Origin: Rhodobiaceae bacterium
Lineage (GTDB): Bacteria > Pseudomonadota > Alphaproteobacteria > Micropepsales > Micropepsaceae
Length of the DNA stretch: 16,334 nt
Assembly: GCA_009885515.1 (NCBI GenBank)
Contig: VFKO01000306.1
Span: 1-16,334 of the forward strand
Direction of reading: 5' to 3'
The translations under genes and the position numbers were made by a program. How positions within the stretch are numbered: position 1 is the first letter of the stretch; the number at the start of each line of letters is the position of its first letter. The notes beneath the pieces were generated by a model. That model was given only the letters and a program-made list of their open reading frames with translations, was not told the DNA's origin and did not search any database. Positions 5,976-13,338 of this stretch are shown here, piece by piece.

Positions 5976-7454
5976 ATGGCGATTGATCGCCTCGATGCCA
6001 TTATCATTGGTGCGAATGTTGAGGGGCTGTTTGCAGCCTTGGACCTCGCACGCGCCGGACGCCAGATCGCCGTCCTGGAACGTCACCCCATCGAAACTGC
6101 GGCAGGTGAGGGCCGTGATGCTGTCGTGAGCGCGGTGGCCGTCCGGGAGCTCAACCTGTCGCAGCATGGTTTGCGCCTCGCATCAGCGCCAGCAATTGTG
6201 GGCGTAACCCGCGATCAGGCGCTGATCCTGTGGCCCGATACACAGGCGGCTCAGGCAAGTATTGCCACAGTGTCGCCGCATGACGCCGATGCGTTTGAGA
6301 ATTTTCGTGCACGAATTGCCCGCGCCGTCAGATCGAAATTATCGGCCGGCACCCATTCGCTCACCGCTTGGCTGCTCTCGGCAAATGCGCTCGAAGAACC
6401 GCCACCTGACGACATACTATTTCGCGCGGCACCGCTCGCCGGTTGGCTCGACGAATTTTTCGATAGCGAAGTGTTGAAAGGAATGCTGGCACAAGGGGCC
6501 CTGATGGGTACTGCCGTTTCACCCCGCACGCCGGGATCAGCCGTCCTCCTGGCGCGCCAAACTGGTTTTGCCTGCGATGACACGAGCCGCTTCGTGGCGG
6601 GGGGAGAATTGGAACTCAGACGCGCCCTGCTGGCCTCGCTGAAGTTTTACAACAACGCGGATATTCATTTTGGCGCAGACGTCAGCGAGATCGTGGCCGA
6701 ACGTGAAGCGGTGCATTCCGTACGCCTGGCCGGCGGTGCAGTTTTCGCCGCTTCAGGCATCATTTCAACGCTTGGCCGGGTCCGCACCTGTGACCTGCTG
6801 TCTGGCGGGCGCCAGGCGGCTGACAGTATCTTGCCGTCACAAGGGGTCGTGAAGCCCGCGCAAGTCAAGTTTACGGTAGTCTCCCCCCCTAAGCTGCTGG
6901 GAGTAGACGCGGCCACAGTGGCTTCTGGGGCCATTGTGCGGCTGAATCCGGATATTGAGCGCCTGACCCGGGCCCACGGCGCTTTCCAATCCCAGCAACT
7001 TCCGCAGGAACCATGCCTTGAGTTCAGAGTGATCCCCCGGCAGATCGCTGACGGCATTCAACGCTGGGAGGTGTTCGTATCTGCACTTTTTATCCCAGCC
7101 GAAACCAGCGAAGGTTCTTGGTCCGGCAATCGTCGTGACCGCTTGGTCGCTTACTGCATGAACGCCATTGATTCCCTGGCGCCTGGGTTTTCAAGTTCGG
7201 TCGAAGCGGCCATTCTTTTACACCCCAAAGAAGCTCAAACGGTTATGGACGCCAAGCGCCGCGGGCAGGGAGGTTCCAATACGCAACCCGAATCAACCAC
7301 AGTTCCAATGGCGGGGCCATCCGTTGCGGGCTCCATCCTGAAGAGTCTGATTGCAATAGATACCAGCCTTTTCGCACCTGCAGGCGAGGGTGGGTTGCTG
7401 GCCGCACATAACTCTGGGCTGAACAAGCGGGCAAAGGGCCAAGCCGGTGCGTAG
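5976..7454 (+). CDS. FAD-oxidoreductase homologue (PYROXD2/phytoene dehydrogenase-like) with degenerate cofactor motifs
   Basis: A 492-residue protein. The N-terminus has the beta-alpha-beta shape of an FAD-binding fold (LDAIIIGANVEGLFAALDLARAG, E35 ending the second strand). The glycine motif reads G12-A-N-V-E-G17 instead of GxGxxG, and the RxGG that should follow the acidic residue is replaced by RHPIETAAGEG. The middle is family-like: PLAGWLDEFF, SPRTPGSAVLLAR, VAGGELELRRAL. The C-terminal FAD motif, intact in the next gene as GAGTHPCGGVTG, is unrecognisable here. Either FAD binding is weakened or the protein is a non-catalytic partner. The ATG at 5976 has AGGGTG about 10 nt upstream. It overlaps the next gene by 8 bp. 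It is the first gene of a three-gene operon; the substrate is unknown, and an amine is inferred from the neighbours. Confidence 0.78.
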   Translation: MAIDRLDAIIIGANVEGLFAALDLARAGRQIAVLERHPIETAAGEGRDAVVSAVAVRELNLSQHGLRLASAPAIVGVTRDQALILWPDTQAAQASIATVSPHDADAFENFRARIARAVRSKLSAGTHSLTAWLLSANALEEPPPDDILFRAAPLAGWLDEFFDSEVLKGMLAQGALMGTAVSPRTPGSAVLLARQTGFACDDTSRFVAGGELELRRALLASLKFYNNADIHFGADVSEIVAEREAVHSVRLAGGAVFAASGIISTLGRVRTCDLLSGGRQAADSILPSQGVVKPAQVKFTVVSPPKLLGVDAATVASGAIVRLNPDIERLTRAHGAFQSQQLPQEPCLEFRVIPRQIADGIQRWEVFVSALFIPAETSEGSWSGNRRDRLVAYCMNAIDSLAPGFSSSVEAAILLHPKEAQTVMDAKRRGQGGSNTQPESTTVPMAGPSVAGSILKSLIAIDTSLFAPAGEGGLLAAHNSGLNKRAKGQAGA

Positions 7455-9036
7455 CGCAGCGCCCGGCACGGACTATGACGTCATCGTCATTGGAGGCGGC
7501 GTCAACGGGCTTGTCTGTGCCACGTTGCTGGCACACGCAAAGCGCAGGGTCGTCGTGCTCGAAGCGCGCGACCGCATCGGCGGCCTGTGCGTGTCGGGCG
7601 ACATCAGTGCGGGTCATCGTGTTTCAACCATTTCCCACTTGGTAGGTCCGCTCGACCCTGCAGTCATGAAGGCGCTGCGTCTGCATAAACATGGTCTGCA
7701 GTTCACGGCAAAAAAAGTCGAAAGCGTCGCCCTGTCGCCCGATGGCCGCCACATCGTGCTGGGTGACGATTTGCGTCACACAGCACAATCGCTTTCCGCC
7801 CATTCACCGGCCGATGCCAAGGCCTGGCCGCCATTCGAGACCAAGCTGCGCCGCGCCGCTCAGCAATTGCATCGTTGGCTGCATGAACCTCCGGGCGGCG
7901 CATTCGAGCATTCCGGGCGGAGCGGATTCTTCTCTGGCCGGAATTCTGCCCGGTCTGCTTCAGGTATTGACGCCGATTTCGCGGCGATGCTCGACCGGCC
8001 AATCGCAGAATTGCTGGATCACGAATTCACAACGCCGTTGCTGAAAGGCGCGGTGGCGTTCGACGCCATCATCGGCAGCGCGCTGCCGCCACGCGCCATG
8101 GGAACGGCATTCCTTGCCGTGCTGCGCCGGGCGATGGAGGTCCAGAACGCCGACGGGCATGTCCATCCGCAAGGAGGGGCAGGGGCCCTGATCGCGGCTC
8201 TGGCGCGGGCCGCCGAAGCCGCCGGCGTGCAGACGAAGATCAACGCGCGCGTCAGTCACTTTCTCTTTGATAAGGGCCACATTGCCGGCGTCGAAATGGC
8301 AAGTGGCGAAGCCGTTTATGCGCCCACCATTGTCTCCAGCCTCGATCCGGTAACGACATTGCTCAAACTGGGAGCCGAACGCGAACTGCCGCTGGGCCTT
8401 AAGCGGCAGCTCAAGGGATTTCGCCATCAAGGCTGCGTCGCGAAAGTCAATCTCGCGCTCGGCGCCATGCCCACGTTCAAAGGACTGGAAAAACGTTACT
8501 TGAAGGACCGCTTGATCATCTGCCCAAGCCTCGGTCACCTGGACCGGTCATTCGCTGCGTACGAACAGGGCGGCTTCTCATCGGATGTCGCGATGGAGAT
8601 CACCATCCCCTCGACCCACGACACCACTCTGACCAGTTCAGGCCATCATGTGCTGTCGGCAACCGTGTTCTACCTTCCTAAAACTTTGGCCACAGGATCT
8701 TGGGACACGGGTAAGGCTGATCTCGTCGGCATGATCGGCGCCGCCTTACGGCAATACGCCCCCGACTTGCCCGATCTCGTACTGGCGGCGGACGTCTACA
8801 CACCCGCCGACATTGACGTGATCGCAGGCGGCACCGGTGGCCATTGGCATGGCGGCGACCTCTCTCTCGACCAGCTTGGTCCGCTACGCCCGGCCGCCAG
8901 CCTCAGTCGCTACGCGACACCCCTTGCCGGCCTCTTCCTCTGCGGCGCGGGCACACATCCGTGTGGCGGTGTCACCGGAATCAACGCCCGCCTGGGCGCG
9001 GAAGCGGTGTTGGCTCATGTGGGGGCCAAACCGTGA
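7447..9036 (+). CDS. NAD(P)/FAD-dependent oxidoreductase, PYROXD2-like
   Basis: A 529-residue flavoprotein with intact motifs: N-terminal VIVIGGGVNGLVCATLLA (GGGVNG at 16-21), acidic E39 in VVVLEARDRIGGLC followed by RIGG (43-46), a GGAGALIAALARAAEAAGV segment in the middle, and the C-terminal FAD motif LFLCGAGTHPCGGVTG (about 496-511). Family members (PYROXD2, CrtI-like dehydrogenases) oxidise C-N or C-C bonds using FAD; substrates of the bacterial members are mostly unknown. The start is GTG at 7447, inside the end of the previous gene, with AAAGGG upstream. The stop overlaps the next start as GTGA. As a paralogue of the preceding degenerate protein it may form a heteromeric enzyme with it. 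Amine oxidation is suggested by the GcvT-like neighbour and the polyamine genes around, but this is inference. Confidence 0.88.
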   Translation: MRSAAPGTDYDVIVIGGGVNGLVCATLLAHAKRRVVVLEARDRIGGLCVSGDISAGHRVSTISHLVGPLDPAVMKALRLHKHGLQFTAKKVESVALSPDGRHIVLGDDLRHTAQSLSAHSPADAKAWPPFETKLRRAAQQLHRWLHEPPGGAFEHSGRSGFFSGRNSARSASGIDADFAAMLDRPIAELLDHEFTTPLLKGAVAFDAIIGSALPPRAMGTAFLAVLRRAMEVQNADGHVHPQGGAGALIAALARAAEAAGVQTKINARVSHFLFDKGHIAGVEMASGEAVYAPTIVSSLDPVTTLLKLGAERELPLGLKRQLKGFRHQGCVAKVNLALGAMPTFKGLEKRYLKDRLIICPSLGHLDRSFAAYEQGGFSSDVAMEITIPSTHDTTLTSSGHHVLSATVFYLPKTLATGSWDTGKADLVGMIGAALRQYAPDLPDLVLAADVYTPADIDVIAGGTGGHWHGGDLSLDQLGPLRPAASLSRYATPLAGLFLCGAGTHPCGGVTGINARLGAEAVLAHVGAKP

Positions 9037-10136
9037 CGGATCTGACGACAAGGGCGCAGACGCCAACCCCGCTTCACGCGCGCACAGCGGAACTTTGCGC
9101 AACGAATTCATGGGCCGCGCAGCATAGCTTCACGGTACCCAATGTGTATTCCAGCGAAAGGGAAGAACTGGAGGCGCTGGCTTCGCGCGTCGTTCTCAGC
9201 GATCTCTCCGCCCGCCAGTGCTGGACCTTTGACGGCCCGGACGCCGGCATCTATTTGAGTTTCGCCACCATCACAGACGTCACGACGCTCGAGCCCGGGC
9301 AAACCACGCGCACGCTGTGGTGTGATGATCAGGGCAACGCCCGCGGCGACGGCACCATTGTGCGCTTCGGCAAGGACCAGTTCGAACTGACAACCAGCGT
9401 GCGCGACTTTGCCTGGATGCTGGATGGAACGTTGGGCTTTGATGTCAAGGTTGCCAATGCAACAGGCACGCGCGCTGTCATTAGCGTCAAAGGGCCACTC
9501 GCCTCCAGTCTGCTGTCGGTCGCCGGATTTACCGGCGCTCCATCCAACAAAGGTGAAGTTGTCCAGCCCACATGGCGTCCGGCGCAAATTGCCTTGATGC
9601 GCGACGCGAGCGGAGAAGGCTACGAATTATGGACGCAAGCCGATGACGGCGTCGTTGTCTGGGATCGCTTGTGGCGATCAGGCGCGGGCTTGGGTGTATC
9701 GCCCATGGGGGCAGCAGCCCTTGAAACGCAACGCATAGAAAACGCAAGTCCCATCGCCGGAATCGATTGGTGGCCCGCACAGTTGTCCCCTGATCTCAGC
9801 GATTGCCGCAGCCCGGTGGATTTGGGGTTCACCCCCGATCCGCTGCGCCGCTTCAATGGCTCGGACCGGGTTGCCCGCGCGGTCAGGACCATGCGGCTGG
9901 TGCAAGTGTGCGCCGATGAAGCGATGACTGTGGGCGGGCTCACCGCACGCGGCGCACCCGCGGGGACTGTCACATCTCAAACCTGGTCCGATAGCCGGTC
10001 GCGTGCATTTGCGTTGGCCTGGATCAAGGAAGACGCAGCCAAACCCGGCACCCAGCTCATGACCAGCGGTCCGGGCGGCCCAGTGCGCGCAGAAATTATT
10101 CGCGACGCATTTTCCAGGTTTCCGGGGCTCGTCTAG
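9033..10136 (+). CDS. GcvT-like aminomethyltransferase-family (folate-binding) protein
   Basis: A 367-residue protein related to glycine cleavage T protein and to the folate domains of sarcosine and dimethylglycine dehydrogenases. Visible signatures are VVLSDLSARQCWTFDGPDA, the strand-turn QGNARGDGTIVRF (the family usually has DDGT or DDLI here, so one of the paired Asp is kept), VISVKGPLASSLL, EGYELW and the later RIENASPIAGID. The C-terminal barrel includes LTARGAPAGTVTS. The YgfZ-type KGCYxGQE motif is absent. The start is GTG at 9033 in a GTGA overlap with the upstream oxidoreductase, with GGGGG about 9 nt before. No ATG in this frame gives family-like sequence earlier. It could accept a one-carbon unit on tetrahydrofolate from amine demethylation by the flavoprotein. 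Its stop overlaps the mtnC stop on the other strand (CTAG). Confidence 0.8.
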   Translation: MTDLTTRAQTPTPLHARTAELCATNSWAAQHSFTVPNVYSSEREELEALASRVVLSDLSARQCWTFDGPDAGIYLSFATITDVTTLEPGQTTRTLWCDDQGNARGDGTIVRFGKDQFELTTSVRDFAWMLDGTLGFDVKVANATGTRAVISVKGPLASSLLSVAGFTGAPSNKGEVVQPTWRPAQIALMRDASGEGYELWTQADDGVVVWDRLWRSGAGLGVSPMGAAALETQRIENASPIAGIDWWPAQLSPDLSDCRSPVDLGFTPDPLRRFNGSDRVARAVRTMRLVQVCADEAMTVGGLTARGAPAGTVTSQTWSDSRSRAFALAWIKEDAAKPGTQLMTSGPGGPVRAEIIRDAFSRFPGLV

Positions 10137-10813
10137 AACGCGTCTATGACAGACGCGAATGACGCGATGACGCCGTTGGCGGCATGTGCGGACGGCAATT
10201 TTCTGTCAACATCGTAAGCCTCAAACCCGGCCGCACGCGCCGCCTTGGTTTCCGCCGCCGCATCCGAGAAAAACACAATCTCATTTGGCGGCAGCGCAAG
10301 AGCCGCAGCAATACGGGAATAAGATGCGGGCTCAGCCTTCGGGCCAGTCGTCGTATCGAAATATCCGGAAATCAATAGCGCGAGATCACCCGCACCACTG
10401 TGCGCCATGTAGAGCTTTTGCGCTTCGATCGAACCCGATGAGTAAATACAAAGTTTCAACCCGCGCCCGTGCCAGGTCCGCATCGCCTCGACGGCGTCGG
10501 GATAAAGGTGGGCCTTGAGTTCGCCCGTTTGATAGCCTTCCCGCCAGATAATGCCTTGCAGCGTTTTCAATGGCGTAATTTTTTTGTCGTCATCAATCCA
10601 GGTGATAAACTGGCCCGCCGCCGCTTGCGCATCAGCCAGTGCAAGCCCCGACGCGACCCGCGCGCTTGCAACCGTTGCCGCGATTTCAGCGTCAGTCCAG
10701 CGTGCCGGCAGAACGGCTTCCACGCGCGCCCGCGCAAACGGAAACAGCACATCGCGAACGAAGGCGATGTCGCCGATCGTGCCTTCGATGTCGAGCAGGA
10801 TGGCCTTGATCAT
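10133..10813 (-). CDS. mtnC: Acireductone synthase (enolase-phosphatase E1)
   Basis: A 226-residue HAD-superfamily enzyme of methionine salvage. It enolises and dephosphorylates 2,3-diketo-5-methylthiopentyl-1-phosphate to acireductone. HAD motifs: DIEGT (D8, E10), YSSGS (S125, S126), GPK (K159) and FFSDAAAE (D184). Family marks DKKITPLKTLQGIIWREGY and GELKAHLYPD are also clear. The chosen start is ATG at 10813, which forms an ATGA overlap with the mtnD stop. The frame continues 40 codons upstream, but that sequence is the mtnD reading frame's shadow. It is the last gene of mtnB-mtnD-mtnC. There is no terminator: its TAG shares the CTAG at 10133-10136 with the stop of the opposing GcvT-like gene. 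It makes the substrate of the upstream-encoded MtnD. Confidence 0.95.
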   Translation of the reverse strand: MIKAILLDIEGTIGDIAFVRDVLFPFARARVEAVLPARWTDAEIAATVASARVASGLALADAQAAAGQFITWIDDDKKITPLKTLQGIIWREGYQTGELKAHLYPDAVEAMRTWHGRGLKLCIYSSGSIEAQKLYMAHSGAGDLALLISGYFDTTTGPKAEPASYSRIAAALALPPNEIVFFSDAAAETKAARAAGFEAYDVDRKLPSAHAANGVIASFASVIDAF

Positions 10814-11355
10814 GCGGCGAATTTCGGGATCGCGTCGGCAATTTTGTCGCCAGTGAACTTGGCCACCCAGCCTTCCGGCGTCGTAAACAACCGGATCGCG
10901 GCAAAGTAAGGCTTGGGCCCCATGTCGAACCAATGCCGTGTATGTGCCGGCACCGACAATAGATCGCCTGCCTCGCAGACGACCTGCAGAACTTGTTCCT
11001 TGTTGCGCAGATAGAAAGCGCCCGCGCCCTCGACAAAAAAGCGAACCTCGTCGTCGTCGTGCGTGTGTTCAGACAGGAATTTTTGCCGCATGGCATCACG
11101 GTCAGGGTGCTCTGGATGCATGCGCACCACATCCACGGATTGATACCCGCCGAGCTTTTTCAACCGGTCGACGTCGCGTGCGTAGGCCTGCAGCACAGCG
11201 TCCTGGCCAGCGCCCGCAGGCAAGACGACAGAGGCCTCCCAGCGTTCGAAGCGCACGTCGAACGGGATGAGAGCTTTTACTATATCGCGCTGATCGCTGG
11301 TTGAAGATTGCGCTTGTCCAGATTTGTTCAAATCGAACATCGTCACAACGGTCAT
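10810..11355 (-). CDS. mtnD: Acireductone dioxygenase (ARD), cupin
   Basis: A 181-residue cupin metalloenzyme that oxidises acireductone to the keto acid precursor of methionine (Fe form) or off-pathway products (Ni form). The metal ligands fit the Klebsiella ARD pattern exactly by spacing: H97 and H99 in EHTHDDDE, E103, and H141 in PAHTRHWFD. Other family marks are FFVEGAGAFYL and LFTTPEGWVAKFTGD. The start at 11355 gives an ATGA overlap with the mtnB stop; a second ATG five codons in is possible. The first 25 residues are polar and not conserved. Middle gene of the methionine salvage operon. The metal bound cannot be told from sequence. Confidence 0.95.
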   Translation of the reverse strand: MTVVTMFDLNKSGQAQSSTSDQRDIVKALIPFDVRFERWEASVVLPAGAGQDAVLQAYARDVDRLKKLGGYQSVDVVRMHPEHPDRDAMRQKFLSEHTHDDDEVRFFVEGAGAFYLRNKEQVLQVVCEAGDLLSVPAHTRHWFDMGPKPYFAAIRLFTTPEGWVAKFTGDKIADAIPKFAA

Positions 11356-11981
11356 GCCGGCATCCCTTTCATTTTCAAAACGAGCGAAAAAAGATAGTCG
11401 AACGCATCCAGATGGCGCAGCGTCTCCTGAACGTCTCTGCCCCAGGCATACAAGCCGTGCCCCGCCACCAATAGCCCCCAGCCAAGCCCCTCCGTCTTCA
11501 ACCGGCTTTCAACGCGCAGCGCCAAAGCCTCCATATCCTGATCGTTGTCGAACACGGGCACATCGATGCACGTCTGATGCGTTTGGACGCCCTGCAACGC
11601 TTTCAGCATTTCAAGCCCTTCAAGCCGGACCCGGCCATTCTGTGCCAGATGCAGCGAAGCCAGAACGCCGGTTTGCGCATGAACATGCGCGACGGCGCCG
11701 ATGGCAGGTGCGAGCCGGTACATGAGGCAATGGAGCGGAGCCTCCGCCGAGGCGCGCGGATGCGCCGGACCATTGATCGGCGCACGAATGATACCTCCCG
11801 CCGTCAAGGTACCTTTGTCACCGCCAGAAGCGGTAATCGCGCAATGCTCGCCGTCCAAGCGGACGGAAAAATTCCCGCTTGTCGCCGGAATCCAGTGCCT
11901 GGCGCCCGCATGATGCGCCAGAGCGATCACACCCTTATAGGCAACGTCCGGGATGTTTACAGATGGGGCGGCAACGTTCAT
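11352..11981 (-). CDS. mtnB: Methylthioribulose-1-phosphate dehydratase
   Basis: A 209-residue class II aldolase-fold enzyme that dehydrates 5-methylthioribulose-1-phosphate. Signatures: ATSGNFSVRL (33-42), ITASGGDKGTL (49-59), ASAEAPLHCLMYR (77-89) with acidic E80, the zinc pair HVH (H99, H101), the third zinc ligand in AGHGLYAWG (H175), and ETLRHLDAFDYLF. The ATG at 11981 is the only good start. The upstream sequence is poor in purines (GAGC about 13 nt before), so initiation may be modest. It heads mtnB-mtnD-mtnC, whose genes overlap by 4 bp each. mtnA, mtnK or mtnP, which act before it, are not in the window. The leader at 11982-12054 carries GGTG/CACC dyads but no promoter I would defend. 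An alternative reading as fuculose aldolase is unlikely given the neighbours. Confidence 0.94.
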   Translation of the reverse strand: MNVAAPSVNIPDVAYKGVIALAHHAGARHWIPATSGNFSVRLDGEHCAITASGGDKGTLTAGGIIRAPINGPAHPRASAEAPLHCLMYRLAPAIGAVAHVHAQTGVLASLHLAQNGRVRLEGLEMLKALQGVQTHQTCIDVPVFDNDQDMEALALRVESRLKTEGLGWGLLVAGHGLYAWGRDVQETLRHLDAFDYLFSLVLKMKGMPA

Positions 11982-12054
11982 TTCAGTGGGCTATGCTCGT
12001 GTGAACTGCCGCTAAATAGGGTGTTTCCCCACCGTTTGCCACCCCATAAGCAAT

Positions 12055-12088
12055 AAAAAAACCCCGGGCACTGCGCAAGCGCCCGGGG
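12055..12088 (-). terminator. Intrinsic terminator of the polyamine-binding protein gene
   Basis: On the minus strand an 8-bp stem, CCCCGGGC (12088-12081) with GCCCGGGG (12069-12062) around an 11-nt loop, is followed by seven T (12061-12055). It lies 24 bp after the stop of the solute-binding protein gene and separates it from the mtn operon on the same strand. Confidence 0.93.
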
Positions 12089-12111
12089 CTTGATCTCAAA
12101 CCACGCGGGGT

Positions 12112-13227
12112 TCAGCCACCGCCACGAATCTCGCTCCAGAACTTGACGATCTCTTCCTTGTTCTTCAGGCGAACCTGGAATGTGCCTGACTCAAGAAACG
12201 CCTTCACATCGCGAACAAATCCCATTTGCTTGAGTTGCTCGTCCGTGTAGTCGTTGAAGATCGTTGTGTTGGCCGGACCGTTGTTCAATTCTTCCAGCTG
12301 ATACTTCATCGCTTCGGCCGAAATGCCGCTGTCGATCAGCGCATACGCCTTCTCGATGTTTTTCGTTTCGGCGTGAAGAACCATGCCGCACACATACGTG
12401 AACATGCCTCCCGGCGGGTTCATGTAAGCAACCGGCTTGCCTTCTTTCTTCAGCGCTGCATGCGTTTGGTTCCAGGTGATCGCGGCGACGACTTCGCCGG
12501 ACGCAAGGCCCTGGCTGAGCGACGTTTCATCACTGGAAATAAAACGGGCACTCCCGACAAATTCCCGCAATTTGCCTTTAACCGTTTCCCACTCCGCAGG
12601 GGACATAGTGTAGGCATCGATGCCCCAAGTCTTCGCAATCAGAGTGACGGTGTCGTCAACTCCATCAAGCCCGGCCACTTTGCCTTTGTACTTGGGGTCG
12701 AAAAGTATCTTCCAACTCTCTTTGCCGACATACTCCGGTGCCAAATCGGTCCTGTAAGTCACCGATGTGTTGGCCCAATATTGCGGGATAAACCAGGCTT
12801 CGGTTTCCGACTTCATCATCCCGGGAATTTTCTTCAAGATATCTGGAATATCATTCCAGTGCTTGAGTTTCGTGACATCGATCGGTTGCAACAATCCGGC
12901 TTCCAGCCAGCGGCCAAATTCATATGAGCACGGCGCCATGACGTCGGGTTTAAAGCCCGAACGCATTTTGGCGAACGCTTCGTCTTCGTCCGCCCAAATC
13001 TGCGAGCGCGGCTCTACGCCATACTTGGCTTTGTATTCGGCAACGAATGGTGGATTGGCCCAATTCTCCCACGTGAAAAGCATTGGCTCACTTTCGCTGA
13101 CAGCGGGCGTGGAGTCGCCAGTTGGTGCCGTTCCGTCAGCAAGCTTCTTGCCGGGGCCCATCAAGAAATACCAACCCGCAACCGCCAAACCGGCGATCGC
13201 GAGCAGCGCGACTAAGGATCGATTCAT
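12112..13227 (-). CDS. PotD/PotF-like polyamine-binding protein with N-terminal membrane anchor
   Basis: A 371-residue type II periplasmic binding protein of the spermidine/putrescine family. After a hydrophobic segment (about residues 4-24, MNRSLVALLAIAG...WYFLMG) and a Gly/Thr/Ser/Pro linker, the mature-like domain starts at LFTWENWANPPFVAEYKAKYG. It continues with DEDEAFAKMRSGFKPDV, PCSYEFGRWLEAGLLQPID, an IPQYWANTSVTYRTD segment, WKILFDPKYKGKV and a conserved-looking VVAAITWN. There is no lipobox cysteine and no convincing signal-peptidase site, so it is probably tethered to the inner membrane by an uncleaved helix facing the periplasm. The start has AAAGGA 8 nt upstream. No permease or ATPase gene is nearby, so it may serve a distant transporter or act as a sensor. 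It lies 39 bp after the terminator of the small repeat protein and ends at its own terminator. Confidence 0.88.
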   Translation of the reverse strand: MNRSLVALLAIAGLAVAGWYFLMGPGKKLADGTAPTGDSTPAVSESEPMLFTWENWANPPFVAEYKAKYGVEPRSQIWADEDEAFAKMRSGFKPDVMAPCSYEFGRWLEAGLLQPIDVTKLKHWNDIPDILKKIPGMMKSETEAWFIPQYWANTSVTYRTDLAPEYVGKESWKILFDPKYKGKVAGLDGVDDTVTLIAKTWGIDAYTMSPAEWETVKGKLREFVGSARFISSDETSLSQGLASGEVVAAITWNQTHAALKKEGKPVAYMNPPGGMFTYVCGMVLHAETKNIEKAYALIDSGISAEAMKYQLEELNNGPANTTIFNDYTDEQLKQMGFVRDVKAFLESGTFQVRLKNKEEIVKFWSEIRGGG

Positions 13228-13266
13228 GGAAAATATCCTTTGATATCAGGTTTTATCCGCAGGCAC

Positions 13267-13303
13267 AAAAAAACATGCGGCGCGCCATAAGCGCACCGCA
13301 TGT
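13267..13303 (-). terminator. Intrinsic terminator of the small repeat-protein gene
   Basis: On the minus strand ACATGCGG (13303-13296) pairs with CCGCATGT (13280-13273). After one mismatch GCGC pairs with GCGC, leaving a 5-nt loop (13290-13286). Seven A on the plus strand (13267-13273) give the T tract, the innermost T shared with the stem. It lies 36 bp after the stop of the 107-residue gene. The binding-protein gene starts only 39 bp further on, so that gene needs a promoter in or near this element or depends on readthrough. Confidence 0.85.
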
Positions 13304-13338
13304 CCAATCACGTCAAGTGGTACGACCACCCAACCAGC

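Noticed and set aside
8844..9032. Longer N-terminus for the GcvT-like protein
   Set aside because: It overlaps the intact end of the oxidoreductase, including its FAD motif; the GTG at 9033 with GGGGG upstream and GTGA overlap is the better start.
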